A DNA stretch of 42,674 nt from Chloroflexota bacterium (GCA_022824545.1 JAJDZR010000293.1:1-42674); one strand, 5' to 3'; counted from the first letter of the stretch, positions 15,932 through 26,699 are shown. Numbers and translations are program-made. Notes: generated by a model not told the origin, from the sequence alone.

Positions 15932-16834
15932 GTGGCAACGCTGCGCGATATTCGCCGTCGCATTCGATCCATCGGCAACACGAGCCAGATCACCCGCGCG
16001 ATGGAGCTGGTCGCAGCCTCGCGGATGCGCCGCGCCCAGCAACAGCTGGCGGCGACCCGGCCCTACGCGGAGAAGATTCGGGAGTTGCTCGCCGGGTTGA
16101 CCGGGCAGATCGGTGGCGACGAGGATTCTGCCCCGCACCCCTTGCTGGAGCAGCGCCCAATCCAGCGCAGCGTCGTCATCGTGTTCACCACCGACCGCGG
16201 GCTGTGTGGGGCGCTGAACAGCAATCTCGTGCGTCGCACCCTCCAGCTGGCGCAGGAAGCGCAGGCGCAAGGGCGCGAGTTGGACATCGTGACCATTGGG
16301 CGCAAAGGTCCCCAGCGTTTACGCAATGAGCCGGTGCAGATCGTCTCGCAGTTCCACGACATCGGCTATCAGCCGACGCTGGACGATACTGCCGATATTG
16401 CTCGCTTCGCCATCGAGAGCTACCTGGACCGCACCTACGACGAGGTGCGCTTCCTCTATCCACGGTTCGTTTCGATGCTGCGCCAGGACCCGACCGACTA
16501 CACGCTCCTACCGATTGCACCGCCGCCAGCCGAAACGGCCGCTGCGGACGACGGTGCAGCAGAGCGGTCCCGGCGCGATATTGCGCTGATCTACGAGCCG
16601 TCGGCGCCGGAAGTCCTCGCCCAGCTATTGCCCCGTTACGTCGGAGTGGTGGTCTATGAAACCATCCTGGAATCGCTGGCCAGCGAGCTGGGTGCCCGCA
16701 TGGTGGCAATGCGTAACGCGACGGACAACGCCACCGAACTGCTCCGCGATCTTCAACTGACCTACAACAAAGCGCGCCAGGCGGCGATCACCCGCGAGAT
16801 GATTGACGTGACCTCGGGAATGCTCACCGCCTGA
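15932..16834 (+). CDS. atpG: ATP synthase F1 subunit gamma
   Basis: This 300-residue central rotor shaft has the two terminal coiled-coil helices of the family. The N-terminal helix begins RDIRRRIRSIGNTSQITRAM, the middle domain has FTTDRGLCGALNSN near residues 88-101, and the C-terminal helix contains MRNATDNATELLRDLQLTYN near 268-287. The middle domain has a slightly extended Ala-rich loop, AETAAADDGAAERSRRD. A GTG start at 15932 is used. The gene is 55 bases upstream of atpD. Confidence 0.96.
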   Translation: MATLRDIRRRIRSIGNTSQITRAMELVAASRMRRAQQQLAATRPYAEKIRELLAGLTGQIGGDEDSAPHPLLEQRPIQRSVVIVFTTDRGLCGALNSNLVRRTLQLAQEAQAQGRELDIVTIGRKGPQRLRNEPVQIVSQFHDIGYQPTLDDTADIARFAIESYLDRTYDEVRFLYPRFVSMLRQDPTDYTLLPIAPPPAETAAADDGAAERSRRDIALIYEPSAPEVLAQLLPRYVGVVVYETILESLASELGARMVAMRNATDNATELLRDLQLTYNKARQAAITREMIDVTSGMLTA

Positions 16835-16874
16835 GCCGGCCGGCGACGACGAAACGCGAGCGACTAGCTATTGA

Positions 16875-18332
<1,458 letters not shown>

Positions 18333-18338
18333 GCAAGC

Positions 18339-18773
18339 GTGGCTACGACACAGCTCGCAATCGTGGCGGCGGAGCGCAACGTTTTTGCCGGCGAGGTGGA
18401 CATGGTCTTGGCACCCAGCGCCGTCGGCCAGTTGGGTATCTTGCCCCGCCACGCGCCAATCCTGACTCTGCTAGTTCCCGGGACCCTGCATATTCGGCAG
18501 GGTGATTCCGAGCGCCTGCTGGCCGTGGGTGGCGGCTTCCTGGAGGCCGACCAAAATCACATCACCGCCTTGGTGAACTCGGCGGAGTGGGCCGAGGAAG
18601 TAGATGTCACACGTGCGGAATCCGCCGGCGAACGGGCGCGACAACGCCTCCGCACTCGCGATCCGGGCACGGATCTGGTCCGCGCAGAGGCGGCGCTACG
18701 CCGTTCAACGGCCCGCCTCAAGACCGTCGAGCGTACCGGCCGAGCCGGCCGACGTGACCTCAGCCAACCCTAG
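18339..18773 (+). CDS. atpC: ATP synthase F1 subunit epsilon
   Basis: This 144-residue subunit sits at the foot of the rotor and can inhibit ATP hydrolysis. The N-terminal beta-sandwich has the family pattern MVLAPSAVGQLGILPRHAPI (about 22-41) and AVGGGFLEADQNHITAL near 62-78. A two-helix C-terminal domain follows (about 88-135), Arg- and Ala-rich. It starts at GTG 18339, six bases after atpD, and ends the operon. No clear hairpin-plus-T terminator follows. Confidence 0.94.
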   Translation: MATTQLAIVAAERNVFAGEVDMVLAPSAVGQLGILPRHAPILTLLVPGTLHIRQGDSERLLAVGGGFLEADQNHITALVNSAEWAEEVDVTRAESAGERARQRLRTRDPGTDLVRAEAALRRSTARLKTVERTGRAGRRDLSQP

Positions 18774-19088
18774 CGCTCGACCGACGCACGAACTCCCCCC
18801 CTGCCAAGTAAGAGGATGGGGATTAGGTCCGCTACCGCCCCCTTATGGCCCCGCCTCACCTCCGGCAAAATCCCCCTGGCGCTAACCACTAGCGCTGACC
18901 GCGCCGCTTGTCCGCAGGCTGGCTTGCATGGCCGTCACAACACCGGGCACAATGCAAGCAGGCCGCCGTGGCACCGGCAAGCGGCCAACAGAAAGAAAGT
19001 GTGACACGTGGCGCGACCAGTCGTGGCTCCAGGCTTCATACGGCGGTTAGCGGGCACACCGCTCGCTCTGAACAACGGCCAGGACCAG
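18774..19088. other. Non-coding gap between atpC and murA
   Basis: About 315 bases with no credible gene. It begins with C-rich sequence loosely like the dispersed repeats but without a clear palindrome. CACAAT near 18948-18953 is a weak -10 candidate for murA. The murA frame is open from a GTG at 19008, which would add 27 residues. Confidence 0.4.
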
Positions 19089-20360
19089 ATGCCCTCACGC
19101 GGCGGACGTTTCGTGGTACGCGGCGGGCGACGCCTGCGGGGTGAAATCCGCGTCAGCGGCGCCAAAAACGCAGCGTTGCCAATGATGACCTCGGCACTGC
19201 TGACGCGAGAGCCGGTCATCCTCGAAGGCGTACCCGATATTGAAGACGTACACACGCAGGCAGCACTGCTGCGGTCGTTGGGGGCCACGGTAGAGTGGGA
19301 GCCGGCGGCGCATCGCATGACCATCGTGGCGGATACGCTGACGGGCGCGGCGCTGCCGACGGCGTTAGCGCAGAGCGTTCGCACCTCGTTTCTCTGCCTG
19401 GGGCCACTCCTCGCCCGTACCGGTACGGCGGCGCTATCCCGGCCTGGTGGCTGCAATATCGGCGAGCGCCCCGTGAACGTAGACGTGCGTGGCCTGGCGG
19501 CCATGGGCGCCGAGATCGTCCAGCAAGACGGCGCCTATATCGCCCAGACTCGCGGCCTGCAAAGCGCCGCGATCTACCTCGACTATCCCAGCGTCACCGG
19601 GACGGAAAACCTGATGATGGCCGCCTGTCTGGCCGAGGGGACAACCGTCATCAAACATGCGGCGTGCGAGCCGGAGGTGGTAGCGCTGGCAGAGCACCTG
19701 ACCCGGATGGGCGCGATGATTCATGGCGCCGGGACGCCCAAGATCGAAGTGCTGGGGCGAGAATCGCTCTACAGTGCGCGGTCGCGGGTCATCCCCGACC
19801 GGCTGGAAGCGGGCATGTTTGCGATTGCCGCGGCGATCACCGGTGGCGACGTGGGTATCCGCGACGTGGTCCCGGAGCATCTGGACGCGGTGACGTACAA
19901 GCTGCGCGAGTGTGGCGTCGAGGTTCTGGAATACGAGGACCGCTTGGAAGTGCGCCGGCGACGCCCACTGCGGGCCACCGAGATTCAGGCCATCCACTAC
20001 CCCGGCTTTCCGACGGACATGCAAGCACCGTTCGCCGTGTTGATGACCCAAGCGCAGGGCACCAGTGTTATTCACGAGCGTGTCTTCGAAAACCGGCTGC
20101 TTTACGCGGCCGAGGTGGCCAAGCTAGGAGCCAGAATTGACGTAGAATCGCAGGTAACGGCGCATGTCCATGGCCCGATACGTCTCCGCGGCACGACCGT
20201 CGCGGCGCTCGACCTCCGCTGCGGCATGGCCCTCGTGCTCGCCGGCCTCGCCGCCGAGGGAACGACCGTGGTGGAAGGGGCCGGGCATATCAGGCGTGGC
20301 TACGAGCAGCTTCCCGAACGCCTCGTCAGCCTGGGCGCAGAGCTGGAGGCCGTTGCCTAA
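19089..20360 (+). CDS. murA: UDP-N-acetylglucosamine 1-carboxyvinyltransferase
   Basis: This 423-residue enzyme catalyses the first committed step of peptidoglycan synthesis, transfer of enolpyruvate from phosphoenolpyruvate to UDP-GlcNAc. Lys26 in [10 protein letters not shown] and the active-loop Cys122 in [11 protein letters not shown] match the E. coli residues Lys22 and Cys115. Having Cys rather than Asp at that site predicts fosfomycin sensitivity. The ATG at 19089 is preferred because homologues start at the [12 protein letters not shown] strand and AGGA precedes it; GTG at 19008 is the alternative. Its place after the atp operon and before an mreB-type gene recalls the Bacillus order. 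Confidence 0.95.
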   Translation: MPSRGGRFVVRGGRRLRGEIRVSGAKNAALPMMTSALLTREPVILEGVPDIEDVHTQAALLRSLGATVEWEPAAHRMTIVADTLTGAALPTALAQSVRTSFLCLGPLLARTGTAALSRPGGCNIGERPVNVDVRGLAAMGAEIVQQDGAYIAQTRGLQSAAIYLDYPSVTGTENLMMAACLAEGTTVIKHAACEPEVVALAEHLTRMGAMIHGAGTPKIEVLGRESLYSARSRVIPDRLEAGMFAIAAAITGGDVGIRDVVPEHLDAVTYKLRECGVEVLEYEDRLEVRRRRPLRATEIQAIHYPGFPTDMQAPFAVLMTQAQGTSVIHERVFENRLLYAAEVAKLGARIDVESQVTAHVHGPIRLRGTTVAALDLRCGMALVLAGLAAEGTTVVEGAGHIRRGYEQLPERLVSLGAELEAVA

Positions 20361-20459
20361 CCTGGCTGCTGCGCCGTAGGACGTGGCGCCGGAGACCACT
20401 CGCCACCACTACGACGCTCACCACCCTACGCAGCACATTAGCAGCGTGACAGCCAAATC

Positions 20460-21470
20460 ATGTTCACTCGCCAGATCGGTATTGACCTCGGGACAACCAA
20501 CGTCCTCGTCTACCTGCGCGGCCGCGGCATCGTCGTGAACGAACCGTCGGTTGTCGCGGTCTCGCCCGGCGACCGGCGCGTGGAAGCGGTCGGCGATGAG
20601 GCGTTGCAGATGCTGGGGCGCGCCGCGGAATCCTTGGAGATAGTCCGTCCGCTACGGCACGGCGTCATTGCCGACTATTTCGTCACCGAGGCGATGCTGC
20701 GCTACTTCATCGAAAAGGTCTGTGGCCGTTTCCGCTTGCTGAAGCCGGTCGTGATGATGGCGGTTCCGGCCGGCGCGACCGGCGTCGAGCTACGGGCCGT
20801 AGATGAGGCGGCGCTGGCAGCCGGTGCGCGTGCGCCGGTCTATTCGATCCAAGAGCCACTCGCGGCTGCCATTGGTGCCGGTCTCCCCATCTCGACGCCG
20901 AGCGGCAACCTGATCGTGGATATTGGCGGCGGCACGACCGAGGTGGCGGTGATCTCGCTCAACGACGTGGTGGTGATACATGCCGAACGGATCGGTGGCT
21001 CCCAGCTAGACGAGGACATTGCGACCTACGTCCGGCGCCGGCACAATCTCCTCGTCGGCGACCGCACGACGGAAGAGGCCAAGATTGCGGTCGGTAGCGC
21101 GTTGCCCCTGCAAGTGACTCAGCGCTTCGACATTCGTGGCCGCGACGTCGTCTCCGGACTCCCGCGCACCACTACGATTAGCTCGGAGGAGATCACCGAG
21201 GCGATGCGCGAAACGCTCATGCAGATCATTGCTGCCATCAAGACCGTTTTGGAGCGGACTCCTCCCGAGCTCGCGGCCGACATCGTTGACAAAGGGATTG
21301 TGCTCACCGGTGGCGGTGCCCTGCTCCGGCAGCTGGACCGGTTCGTGACCTTTCATACCGGTGTACCGTGTCACGTGGCCGAGCAGCCGATGGACTGCGT
21401 CGCGCTCGGCACGGGCCTGGCGCTCGAACATCTGGATGTGCTACGTAATAGGAGCAGCCCCGGCGCGTAG
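20460..21470 (+). CDS. mreB: MreB/Mbl-type rod-shape actin homologue
   Basis: This 336-residue protein is an actin-fold filament protein that guides peptidoglycan synthesis along the cell side wall. Phosphate-1 is IGIDLGTTNVLVY (about 6-18), phosphate-2 is IVDIGGGTTEVAVIS (about 155-169), and the adenosine site is VLTGGGALLRQLD near 281-293. Length is normal. No mreC or mreD follows, which is more like Bacillus mbl than the mreBCD operon. It is 99 bases after murA. Confidence 0.94.
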   Translation: MFTRQIGIDLGTTNVLVYLRGRGIVVNEPSVVAVSPGDRRVEAVGDEALQMLGRAAESLEIVRPLRHGVIADYFVTEAMLRYFIEKVCGRFRLLKPVVMMAVPAGATGVELRAVDEAALAAGARAPVYSIQEPLAAAIGAGLPISTPSGNLIVDIGGGTTEVAVISLNDVVVIHAERIGGSQLDEDIATYVRRRHNLLVGDRTTEEAKIAVGSALPLQVTQRFDIRGRDVVSGLPRTTTISSEEITEAMRETLMQIIAAIKTVLERTPPELAADIVDKGIVLTGGGALLRQLDRFVTFHTGVPCHVAEQPMDCVALGTGLALEHLDVLRNRSSPGA

Positions 21471-21515
21471 CCGCGCGAGCGGGCAGCGGCCGGACAAGCC
21501 GCAGGGGAGGAAGCG

Positions 21516-21809
21516 ATGAAAGTTGACGAGTTCCTGACAGAGGCACGCACTGTCCTGGAGACACAGGAGCAGGAAGCGGTGGCGGCTGCGCCCGACGACT
21601 ACATGGCGATGATGGCGCGCTTTCCCATCAACTGCCGGCGGCAGTTCCTCGACTGGCTCGGCGACGGTAGCGATATTCCGCACGACGACTTTCCGCGCAT
21701 CCTGGCACGGGTCGCTGGGCGCAACGAAATCCACGACCGGGGGGGACTTAGCCCCACCTACGCCCAGCAACTGCTCGACGGCTGGCGCGAGAGCCACGCC
21801 CACGAGTAG
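21516..21809 (+). CDS. Small hypothetical protein
   Basis: This 97-residue protein is not recognised. It is acidic and soluble, with no signal peptide or membrane segment. It looks mostly helical and contains MMARFPINCRRQFLDWLGDG near 31-50 and LSPTYAQQLLDGWRES near 78-93. A strong GGGGAGGAAGC site precedes the ATG at 21516 and the gap to the mreB-type gene is 45 bases, so it is probably real and co-expressed with that gene. No function is proposed. Confidence 0.7.
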   Translation: MKVDEFLTEARTVLETQEQEAVAAAPDDYMAMMARFPINCRRQFLDWLGDGSDIPHDDFPRILARVAGRNEIHDRGGLSPTYAQQLLDGWRESHAHE

Positions 21810-21938
21810 GAGGTAGCCCCCGCGTCTCTCTCTGGTCGCCGGTTCCACTGTAGACAGGTAGACGCTCCCGCCGGTCCTCATCCGCAGCCGCGCCTGGTCA
21901 TCCGCTGACTGGAAAGGGTACGGCGCGCCTCGTGCCGA

Positions 21939-21944
21939 TATACT
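21939..21944 (+). promoter_or_regulatory. -10 box suggesting a leaderless message
   Basis: TATACT at 21939-21944 ends eight bases before the ATG at 21953, so transcription would begin at or next to the start codon. No Shine-Dalgarno sequence is seen before that ATG, which fits a leaderless mRNA. No good -35 box is visible. Confidence 0.4.
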
Positions 21945-21952
21945 GTGCCTCC

Positions 21953-24415
21953 ATGCGTACTCTCCCGATGACACCGGCAGAACGCTGGCTAGGCTTCCTG
22001 GCGGCCGCCCTTCTGGGGGCCACGACCGTCTGGCTGGAGCTGACGCTCGTTCGGCTGTATTCGTATCTGTACCCGGGGTGGCTGGTGTTCCCCTTGGTCA
22101 GTCTCGTCACGTTGGGGCTGGGTATCGGTGGCTTTCTGGGCCGGCGCTACGTCTGGAGCGCGCCGTGGTGGACCGCGTCGTGGGCGGCGGCGAGCGCCGC
22201 GGCGAGCGTGGCGCTGCTTACCTTCGCCGGCAGCGCCGTGACGGGCTTTCCTGCTGTCTCGCTGCTGGTGCTGGGACTCGGCTTTCTGGCGCCCTTCATG
22301 GCGCTGGGCGGGGCGATGAGCATGATTCTCCGCCGCGGCGCTTCGCTGGCCGGCTTCGTCGTCAGCGGCTACCTGCTCGGCGCCGGTAGCGCCGCGCTCG
22401 GCTATGCGCCGCTGCTGAACGGCTTGAACTGGCCGGGTGGAATTGCACTGGCTACCGGCTTCCCGGGCATCGCCGCCGTCACCCTTTTGGTACTCGCCGT
22501 GCGCGAGGCAGCCACGCGGCGCAGTCCAGAGGGTGACCCGGCGCCGGCGATGCCTCCCCGCGTCGCCCTGGTCGGGGGGGTGAGCTTGGTGGCCATATTG
22601 CTGGGGGGCCTCGCCCTGGTTGCTCCGGGCAGTCTCGCATTCCATCCTGGGGACGTTGGCGTATCGAAGGCGCTCTTCCAGCGCGTGCAGGCGAGGGAGG
22701 GCGCAGAGCGGGTCGTTACCTCGACATGGAACGCCTTCACGCGGACTCACGTCACGCAAGCGGCGGACAATGCGCGCCAGCAGTGGCTGTATGAAGATGC
22801 CGTCGCGCCGGTCCCGATCCTCCCCGACCAAGACCTGTCGGCCGCCGAGCAGCTCCGGGACCACATCGGGTTTGCGCCCTTTGTCCTCCCGGGGAGCCAC
22901 GATCGCGTGTTGGCGCTGGGGGCAGGGGCGATCCAAGCAGCTATGTTCGCCGTGCTCGGCGGCGCAAACGAGATCACCGTCTTGGAGAGCGATCCCGGAC
23001 GAGCCGACGTGCTCCGCCAGCTGCCGCCGTTGAGCGGAGGCCGAACGCGGGTACGCCTCGTAGCGCAGGACCCGCGCACGTATCTCCAGGAGTCACAGTC
23101 CCGCTACGATCTCATTTACGTGGTTGCCCCCAGGGCTGGCGCCGCGCAGCTCGGTGGGCGGGCCGTGGCGGGCGCCTCCCTGCTCACCGCCGAGGCGTTC
23201 TCGTCCTACCTCAACCACCTCCAGCCGGAGGGGCGCTTGGTGCTCCAACTGACGGGCGAGCGCGATCTCTTTCGGGCCTTTGGGACCGCCTTTGCAATCT
23301 TCCTCGCCCAGGGAGAGACACCACTGGAAGCGGTACGGCACATGGTCGCGCTGGTACGCACCGACAATACTGCCGACGATGGTGGCTCGATTCCGCCGCC
23401 GGTGCTCGTCATTCGCAGAATCTCCCACGATGCGGGCGATGTGGATGTGCTCACGCAGGCGCTTGCCGAGCGTCCCATCTACGCCGTGCTCTTCATGCCC
23501 TTTGTAGAAGGCTCATCACCACTAGGCGCTTACGCCATTGACCACACGGCGGTCCCGGCCGCTGCGCCCTACAACGTGCGACCGGCCACCGACGACTATC
23601 CCTTCTTCTACGAGTTCAGCAAGCGCGTACCGGGGCACTATGTCATCGTGCTGGTGGCCGTCGGCCTCGTGCTCGGCATGGCCTTCAGCGTGCTCCGCGA
23701 GCCGCCCGCGCCACCAGCGCTTGATAGCCCCTCGTCAGCGCAGCCGCTAGGCGACGACTTCAGCGAGGGTACGCCGTGGCGGCTGGTGCTCTTTGTCGGC
23801 TGCGCGGCGCTCGGTGCGGCGTTGGCCGGTCCGCCACTGCTGCACCGGTTGGCACCGCTCCTCGGGGGAATGGGCGCGGCCAGTACGCTAGGGGTAGGGT
23901 GCCTCCTGATGGGCGGCGCGCTGGCGGCGGCCGTGATCCAGCGCATCCGGCTGGCCACGGCGCGCTTGTTCATCGGCTGGGCCGCGCTAGTCGCCGGCCT
24001 GCTGCTCGTGACGAGCCGGGAAGTATTGCCGCTGTTGACAACGTCGCTCGTCGGTCAAGCGGCGGCGGTGCAGTTAGCAGTCGCAGTGGCGCTTGTGGTT
24101 CCGGTCGGCTTTGCGTCCCACATTGCCTTGCCCGGCCTGGTCCGGCTCGCCGGCGCGACGGGCCAGTCATCCGCCGTGCCAGTGCTATGGGGCACGCTGG
24201 GCGGATGTCTCGTGCTTGGCTCGGCGCTGGGGATGGTGCTGGCGCTCCAGTTCAGCCTGGTGTGGTGCTCGTATGCAGCAGCCTTACTCTTCTTCGTGCT
24301 GTTTCTGCTGGTCGGCTTGCGGATCATCCGCTTCGACCGCGGCAAGGAGACCGCAACCACCACCCAGGATGCCGACGCCGACGTGCTGTTCCGGCGACCG
24401 ACCAGCACGCCGTAA
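21953..24415 (+). CDS. Polytopic membrane protein with a spermidine-synthase-like domain
   Basis: This protein of about 820 residues has a hydrophobic N-terminal block of about seven membrane segments (1-230), a soluble domain (about 240-520) and a second hydrophobic block (about 560-800). The soluble domain resembles aminopropyltransferases or class I methyltransferases: VLALGAGAIQAAMFAVLGG near 321-339, an acidic strand end VLESDPGRAD near 344-353, and RYDLIYVVAPR near 384-394. Fused membrane spermidine-synthase-like proteins are known in several phyla, and their reaction is largely undefined. The Asp pair that binds polyamine is not obvious, so polyamine synthesis should not be assumed. 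ATG 21968 is an alternative start. Confidence 0.8.
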   Translation: MRTLPMTPAERWLGFLAAALLGATTVWLELTLVRLYSYLYPGWLVFPLVSLVTLGLGIGGFLGRRYVWSAPWWTASWAAASAAASVALLTFAGSAVTGFPAVSLLVLGLGFLAPFMALGGAMSMILRRGASLAGFVVSGYLLGAGSAALGYAPLLNGLNWPGGIALATGFPGIAAVTLLVLAVREAATRRSPEGDPAPAMPPRVALVGGVSLVAILLGGLALVAPGSLAFHPGDVGVSKALFQRVQAREGAERVVTSTWNAFTRTHVTQAADNARQQWLYEDAVAPVPILPDQDLSAAEQLRDHIGFAPFVLPGSHDRVLALGAGAIQAAMFAVLGGANEITVLESDPGRADVLRQLPPLSGGRTRVRLVAQDPRTYLQESQSRYDLIYVVAPRAGAAQLGGRAVAGASLLTAEAFSSYLNHLQPEGRLVLQLTGERDLFRAFGTAFAIFLAQGETPLEAVRHMVALVRTDNTADDGGSIPPPVLVIRRISHDAGDVDVLTQALAERPIYAVLFMPFVEGSSPLGAYAIDHTAVPAAAPYNVRPATDDYPFFYEFSKRVPGHYVIVLVAVGLVLGMAFSVLREPPAPPALDSPSSAQPLGDDFSEGTPWRLVLFVGCAALGAALAGPPLLHRLAPLLGGMGAASTLGVGCLLMGGALAAAVIQRIRLATARLFIGWAALVAGLLLVTSREVLPLLTTSLVGQAAAVQLAVAVALVVPVGFASHIALPGLVRLAGATGQSSAVPVLWGTLGGCLVLGSALGMVLALQFSLVWCSYAAALLFFVLFLLVGLRIIRFDRGKETATTTQDADADVLFRRPTSTP

Positions 24416-24444
24416 GCGGGGCGTTGGCAGGGGTGTGCTGCCGA

Positions 24445-24879
24445 CTACTGGAGAGCATCATCGGGAAGCGCAAGCCCTTCTTGCATTAGGGCTTGCCGCA
24501 CGACTTGCCGCACCTGCTCGGCGATGCGTATGGCACGACGTGCCTCGCCTTTCGTCACTTCTTCAATCCCGCTAGGATACCGAGTGGTGACTGCGAAAGG
24601 AGTCAATACTTCGGCTTCCCGCAGGGAATCAGCCCAGGAAACTTGCTCGGAGCAAAGCTCCAATAGTCGTGCAATGTTATGGGTAAAGGGGAAATCCACC
24701 CCTCGCAGGACGAGATATGCTTTGAGATGTTTCTCAGCGCACTGCTGTGCGTGATAGGCAATCAGATGGTGGGGGCTATGCTGGAGTTTCAAGCCGTGAC
24801 GAGCTAAACGTAGGTCATCGTCACCATAGCGCAGCCACTTGAATACCCAGGACAGAACGTCAGGATCACGGCTGCTCAT
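24445..24879 (-). CDS. HEPN-domain protein
   Basis: This 144-residue protein has the four-helix HEPN fold, with LIAYHAQQCAEKHLKAYLVLRG near 38-59 and HNIARLLELC near 67-76. It is the second gene of a nucleotidyltransferase-HEPN pair, and its start overlaps the end of the partner by 14 bases. In the HepT/MntA toxin-antitoxin system the HEPN protein is an RNase with an RX4HXY motif, which the partner AMPylates. Here the Arg and His are separated by seven residues (RGVDFPFTH) with no following X-Tyr, so nuclease activity is doubtful. The gene pair looks less GC-rich than its neighbours, a possible sign of transfer. Confidence 0.88.
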   Translation of the reverse strand: MSSRDPDVLSWVFKWLRYGDDDLRLARHGLKLQHSPHHLIAYHAQQCAEKHLKAYLVLRGVDFPFTHNIARLLELCSEQVSWADSLREAEVLTPFAVTTRYPSGIEEVTKGEARRAIRIAEQVRQVVRQALMQEGLALPDDALQ

Positions 24880-25183
24880 AGAGCACCCGGCCTTCTCGCC
24901 AAGCCGGTCGTGAGATCGTGCCGGGAATGTGCCGGTCCCGCGCGAACTCCTCGGGGGTGAGCACGATCACATCCCGGGCAAAGCCCAGCCCGCGCAAAGC
25001 ACGATCCATCGCAACCATCAGGGCACGACGGTTGCCCGTGATGGGGCAGATTACCAGGAGATCCACGTCGCTATGGTGGTCGGCAGTCCCACGTGCCTGT
25101 GAGCCAAAGAGGATCACACGCTCCGGTGCGAACTGCGTGACCAACCGCTCCGTGGCGAGACGCAGCAACTCATCGCTCGGCAT
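24866..25183 (-). CDS. MNT-type nucleotidyltransferase
   Basis: This protein of about 105 residues is a minimal nucleotidyltransferase with the motif GSQARGTADHHSDVDLLV (about 33-50), which contains the GS and DxD residues that bind metal and nucleotide. In MNT-HEPN systems it acts as the antitoxin by nucleotidylating its partner. The ATG at 25183 is chosen because GAGG lies six bases upstream; GTG at 25207 would add eight residues. It overlaps the HEPN gene by 14 bases. Confidence 0.88.
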   Translation of the reverse strand: MPSDELLRLATERLVTQFAPERVILFGSQARGTADHHSDVDLLVICPITGNRRALMVAMDRALRGLGFARDVIVLTPEEFARDRHIPGTISRPAWREGRVLYEQP

Positions 25184-25238
25184 ATTGAACCTCGGCGTTG
25201 CATGCACCCGAGACGGATGCGGCGCTTGAGGGACTTGA

Positions 25239-25655
25239 TTACTCGTCGCTCATGCTGAGGCGGTCGTCCTCGGAGAGGTGCGCCACCGTTTCCCCGGTGG
25301 CGAGGAAGGTGCGGGTAACGCGGGTGCCGCCGTAGCACCAAAGGAAGCGCATCATCTCGCCGCTCTCGTTGCGAAAACAATGCACTACCCCGGCGGGGGC
25401 ATACACCGTATCGTAGGGCCGCACGGTGTACTGCTTCCCGTCCACCTCGCACACCGCTTCGCCTTCCAGCATCGTAATCGACTCTTCGACGTTGTGCGTG
25501 TGCAGCGGCACCGCCGCGCCAGGCTCGAAGACGGTGATACCGTTGCTGAATGCCAACGCACCGGTGCGGGCGCCAAGCAGCGGGAACGATTCGAGGCCGG
25601 CACCGCGGTCAACCGCCTCCTGCTCACTGGGACGGACAATACATGGCTTGCTCAT
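25239..25655 (-). CDS. Cupin-domain protein
   Basis: This 138-residue protein is a single-domain cupin. The first cupin motif is GAAVPLHTHNVEESITMLEGEAVCEVDG (about 46-73, given by its ends) with His52, His54 and Glu58-59 as likely metal ligands. The second motif is YDTVYAPAGVVHCFRNESG near 80-98 with the fourth ligand His92. It carries no DNA-binding domain. Small cupins serve as isomerases, dioxygenases or ligand-binding proteins, so no reaction can be assigned. It is followed after 55 bases by the nucleotidyltransferase gene on the same strand. Confidence 0.85.
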   Translation of the reverse strand: MSKPCIVRPSEQEAVDRGAGLESFPLLGARTGALAFSNGITVFEPGAAVPLHTHNVEESITMLEGEAVCEVDGKQYTVRPYDTVYAPAGVVHCFRNESGEMMRFLWCYGGTRVTRTFLATGETVAHLSEDDRLSMSDE

Positions 25656-25772
25656 CTATGCTCCTTGCCTTTCCACCGGACCACTCGCGCGGATGTCGCA
25701 CCGCTCGGCTGTGGCCCGCACGCGACGTTCGGTTGTACCATTGCAGCAACGCTACGACAACCGCGCCCTCGC

Positions 25773-26699
25773 TCACCCCCAGAGGGCGGCGGAGAGCCGG
25801 TTCCAGTCGTCCAGCGTGAGCGTCTGCGCTCGCTGCGCCGGGTCAATGCCGGCCGCCGCCAGCGCCGCATGAATGCGCGCCGACCCCACGCCGAGGGCGC
25901 CTAAGGCATTGTGCAGTTGTTTGCGCCGGTTGGCAAAGCCGGCCTCGACCGTCTGCCAGAAACGCGCTGCGGTGGGCCGGAGCGGCGGCGGTGGTGTGCG
26001 GCGCGGCACTAGGCGGACCACCGCGCCAGCGACCTTGGGTGGCGGGAAAAAGGCCGCGGGCGGTACGTGCGTGACAAGCTCGACAGCGGCAGCGAGCTGT
26101 GCCTTGACCGACAGCAGACTCATCCGGCCCGGTCGAGCCGCCAAGCGCTCACCGACTTCGCGTTGGACCATCACCAGCATATCTTTCGGGGGATGCCTCG
26201 CCGCCAGTAGCTGCAAGATCGCCGGCGTCGCGACTCTATAGGGCAGGTTTGCAACGAGCCGGTAGGGCCGTGCGCCAAAGTACTGCTCGATGTCGAGTGT
26301 CAGGATGTCCTGATGGATGACGCGCAGATTGGCTGCCGGACAGGTGGCCGCCAACACCGCTACCAAGCGCTCGTCAATCTCGACCGCGATGACTTCCCCG
26401 GCGCGGGCGGCAAGCTCGCGGGTGAGCGTCCCAATGCCGGCGCCAATCTCCAGCACTCGGTCGGTGGGGCGCAGCGCCGCGGCAGCAACAATGCGGTCGA
26501 GAATGCTGCGCTCCGCGAGCAGGTGCTGACTCTGCTCGCGGTCGAGCCAGATGCCGTACTGCGAGAGGAGCGCGCCGATAGTGTCCGGATCACTCAGGTC
26601 GGCATTCGCCAGCGCACGGGGCCGGCGGCGGTAGGAATTCGGGGCCGCCGAGGATCGCCGGCGCTTGCGGCGGGGTGGCTCCGCGATGCGTCTAATCAC
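25773..26699 (-). CDS. rsmA: 16S rRNA A1518/A1519 N6-dimethyltransferase
   Basis: This 308-residue protein dimethylates two adenines in the 3' hairpin of 16S rRNA (KsgA/RsmA). The SAM site is VLEIGAGIGTLT near 85-96, the acidic strand is VIAVEIDERL, and motif IV is LVANLPYRVATPAI near 151-164. The C-terminal FFPPPKVAGAVVRL is also typical. The leading GQHFL element reads SQHLLAERSIL. The first 30 residues are a basic Arg/Pro-rich tail that most family members lack; the start may lie downstream, but no other good codon is present. It is 43 bases from the G5-3D gene on the same strand, an arrangement related to yabE-rnmV-ksgA of Bacillus. Confidence 0.93.
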   Translation of the reverse strand: MIRRIAEPPRRKRRRSSAAPNSYRRRPRALANADLSDPDTIGALLSQYGIWLDREQSQHLLAERSILDRIVAAAALRPTDRVLEIGAGIGTLTRELAARAGEVIAVEIDERLVAVLAATCPAANLRVIHQDILTLDIEQYFGARPYRLVANLPYRVATPAILQLLAARHPPKDMLVMVQREVGERLAARPGRMSLLSVKAQLAAAVELVTHVPPAAFFPPPKVAGAVVRLVPRRTPPPPLRPTAARFWQTVEAGFANRRKQLHNALGALGVGSARIHAALAAAGIDPAQRAQTLTLDDWNRLSAALWG

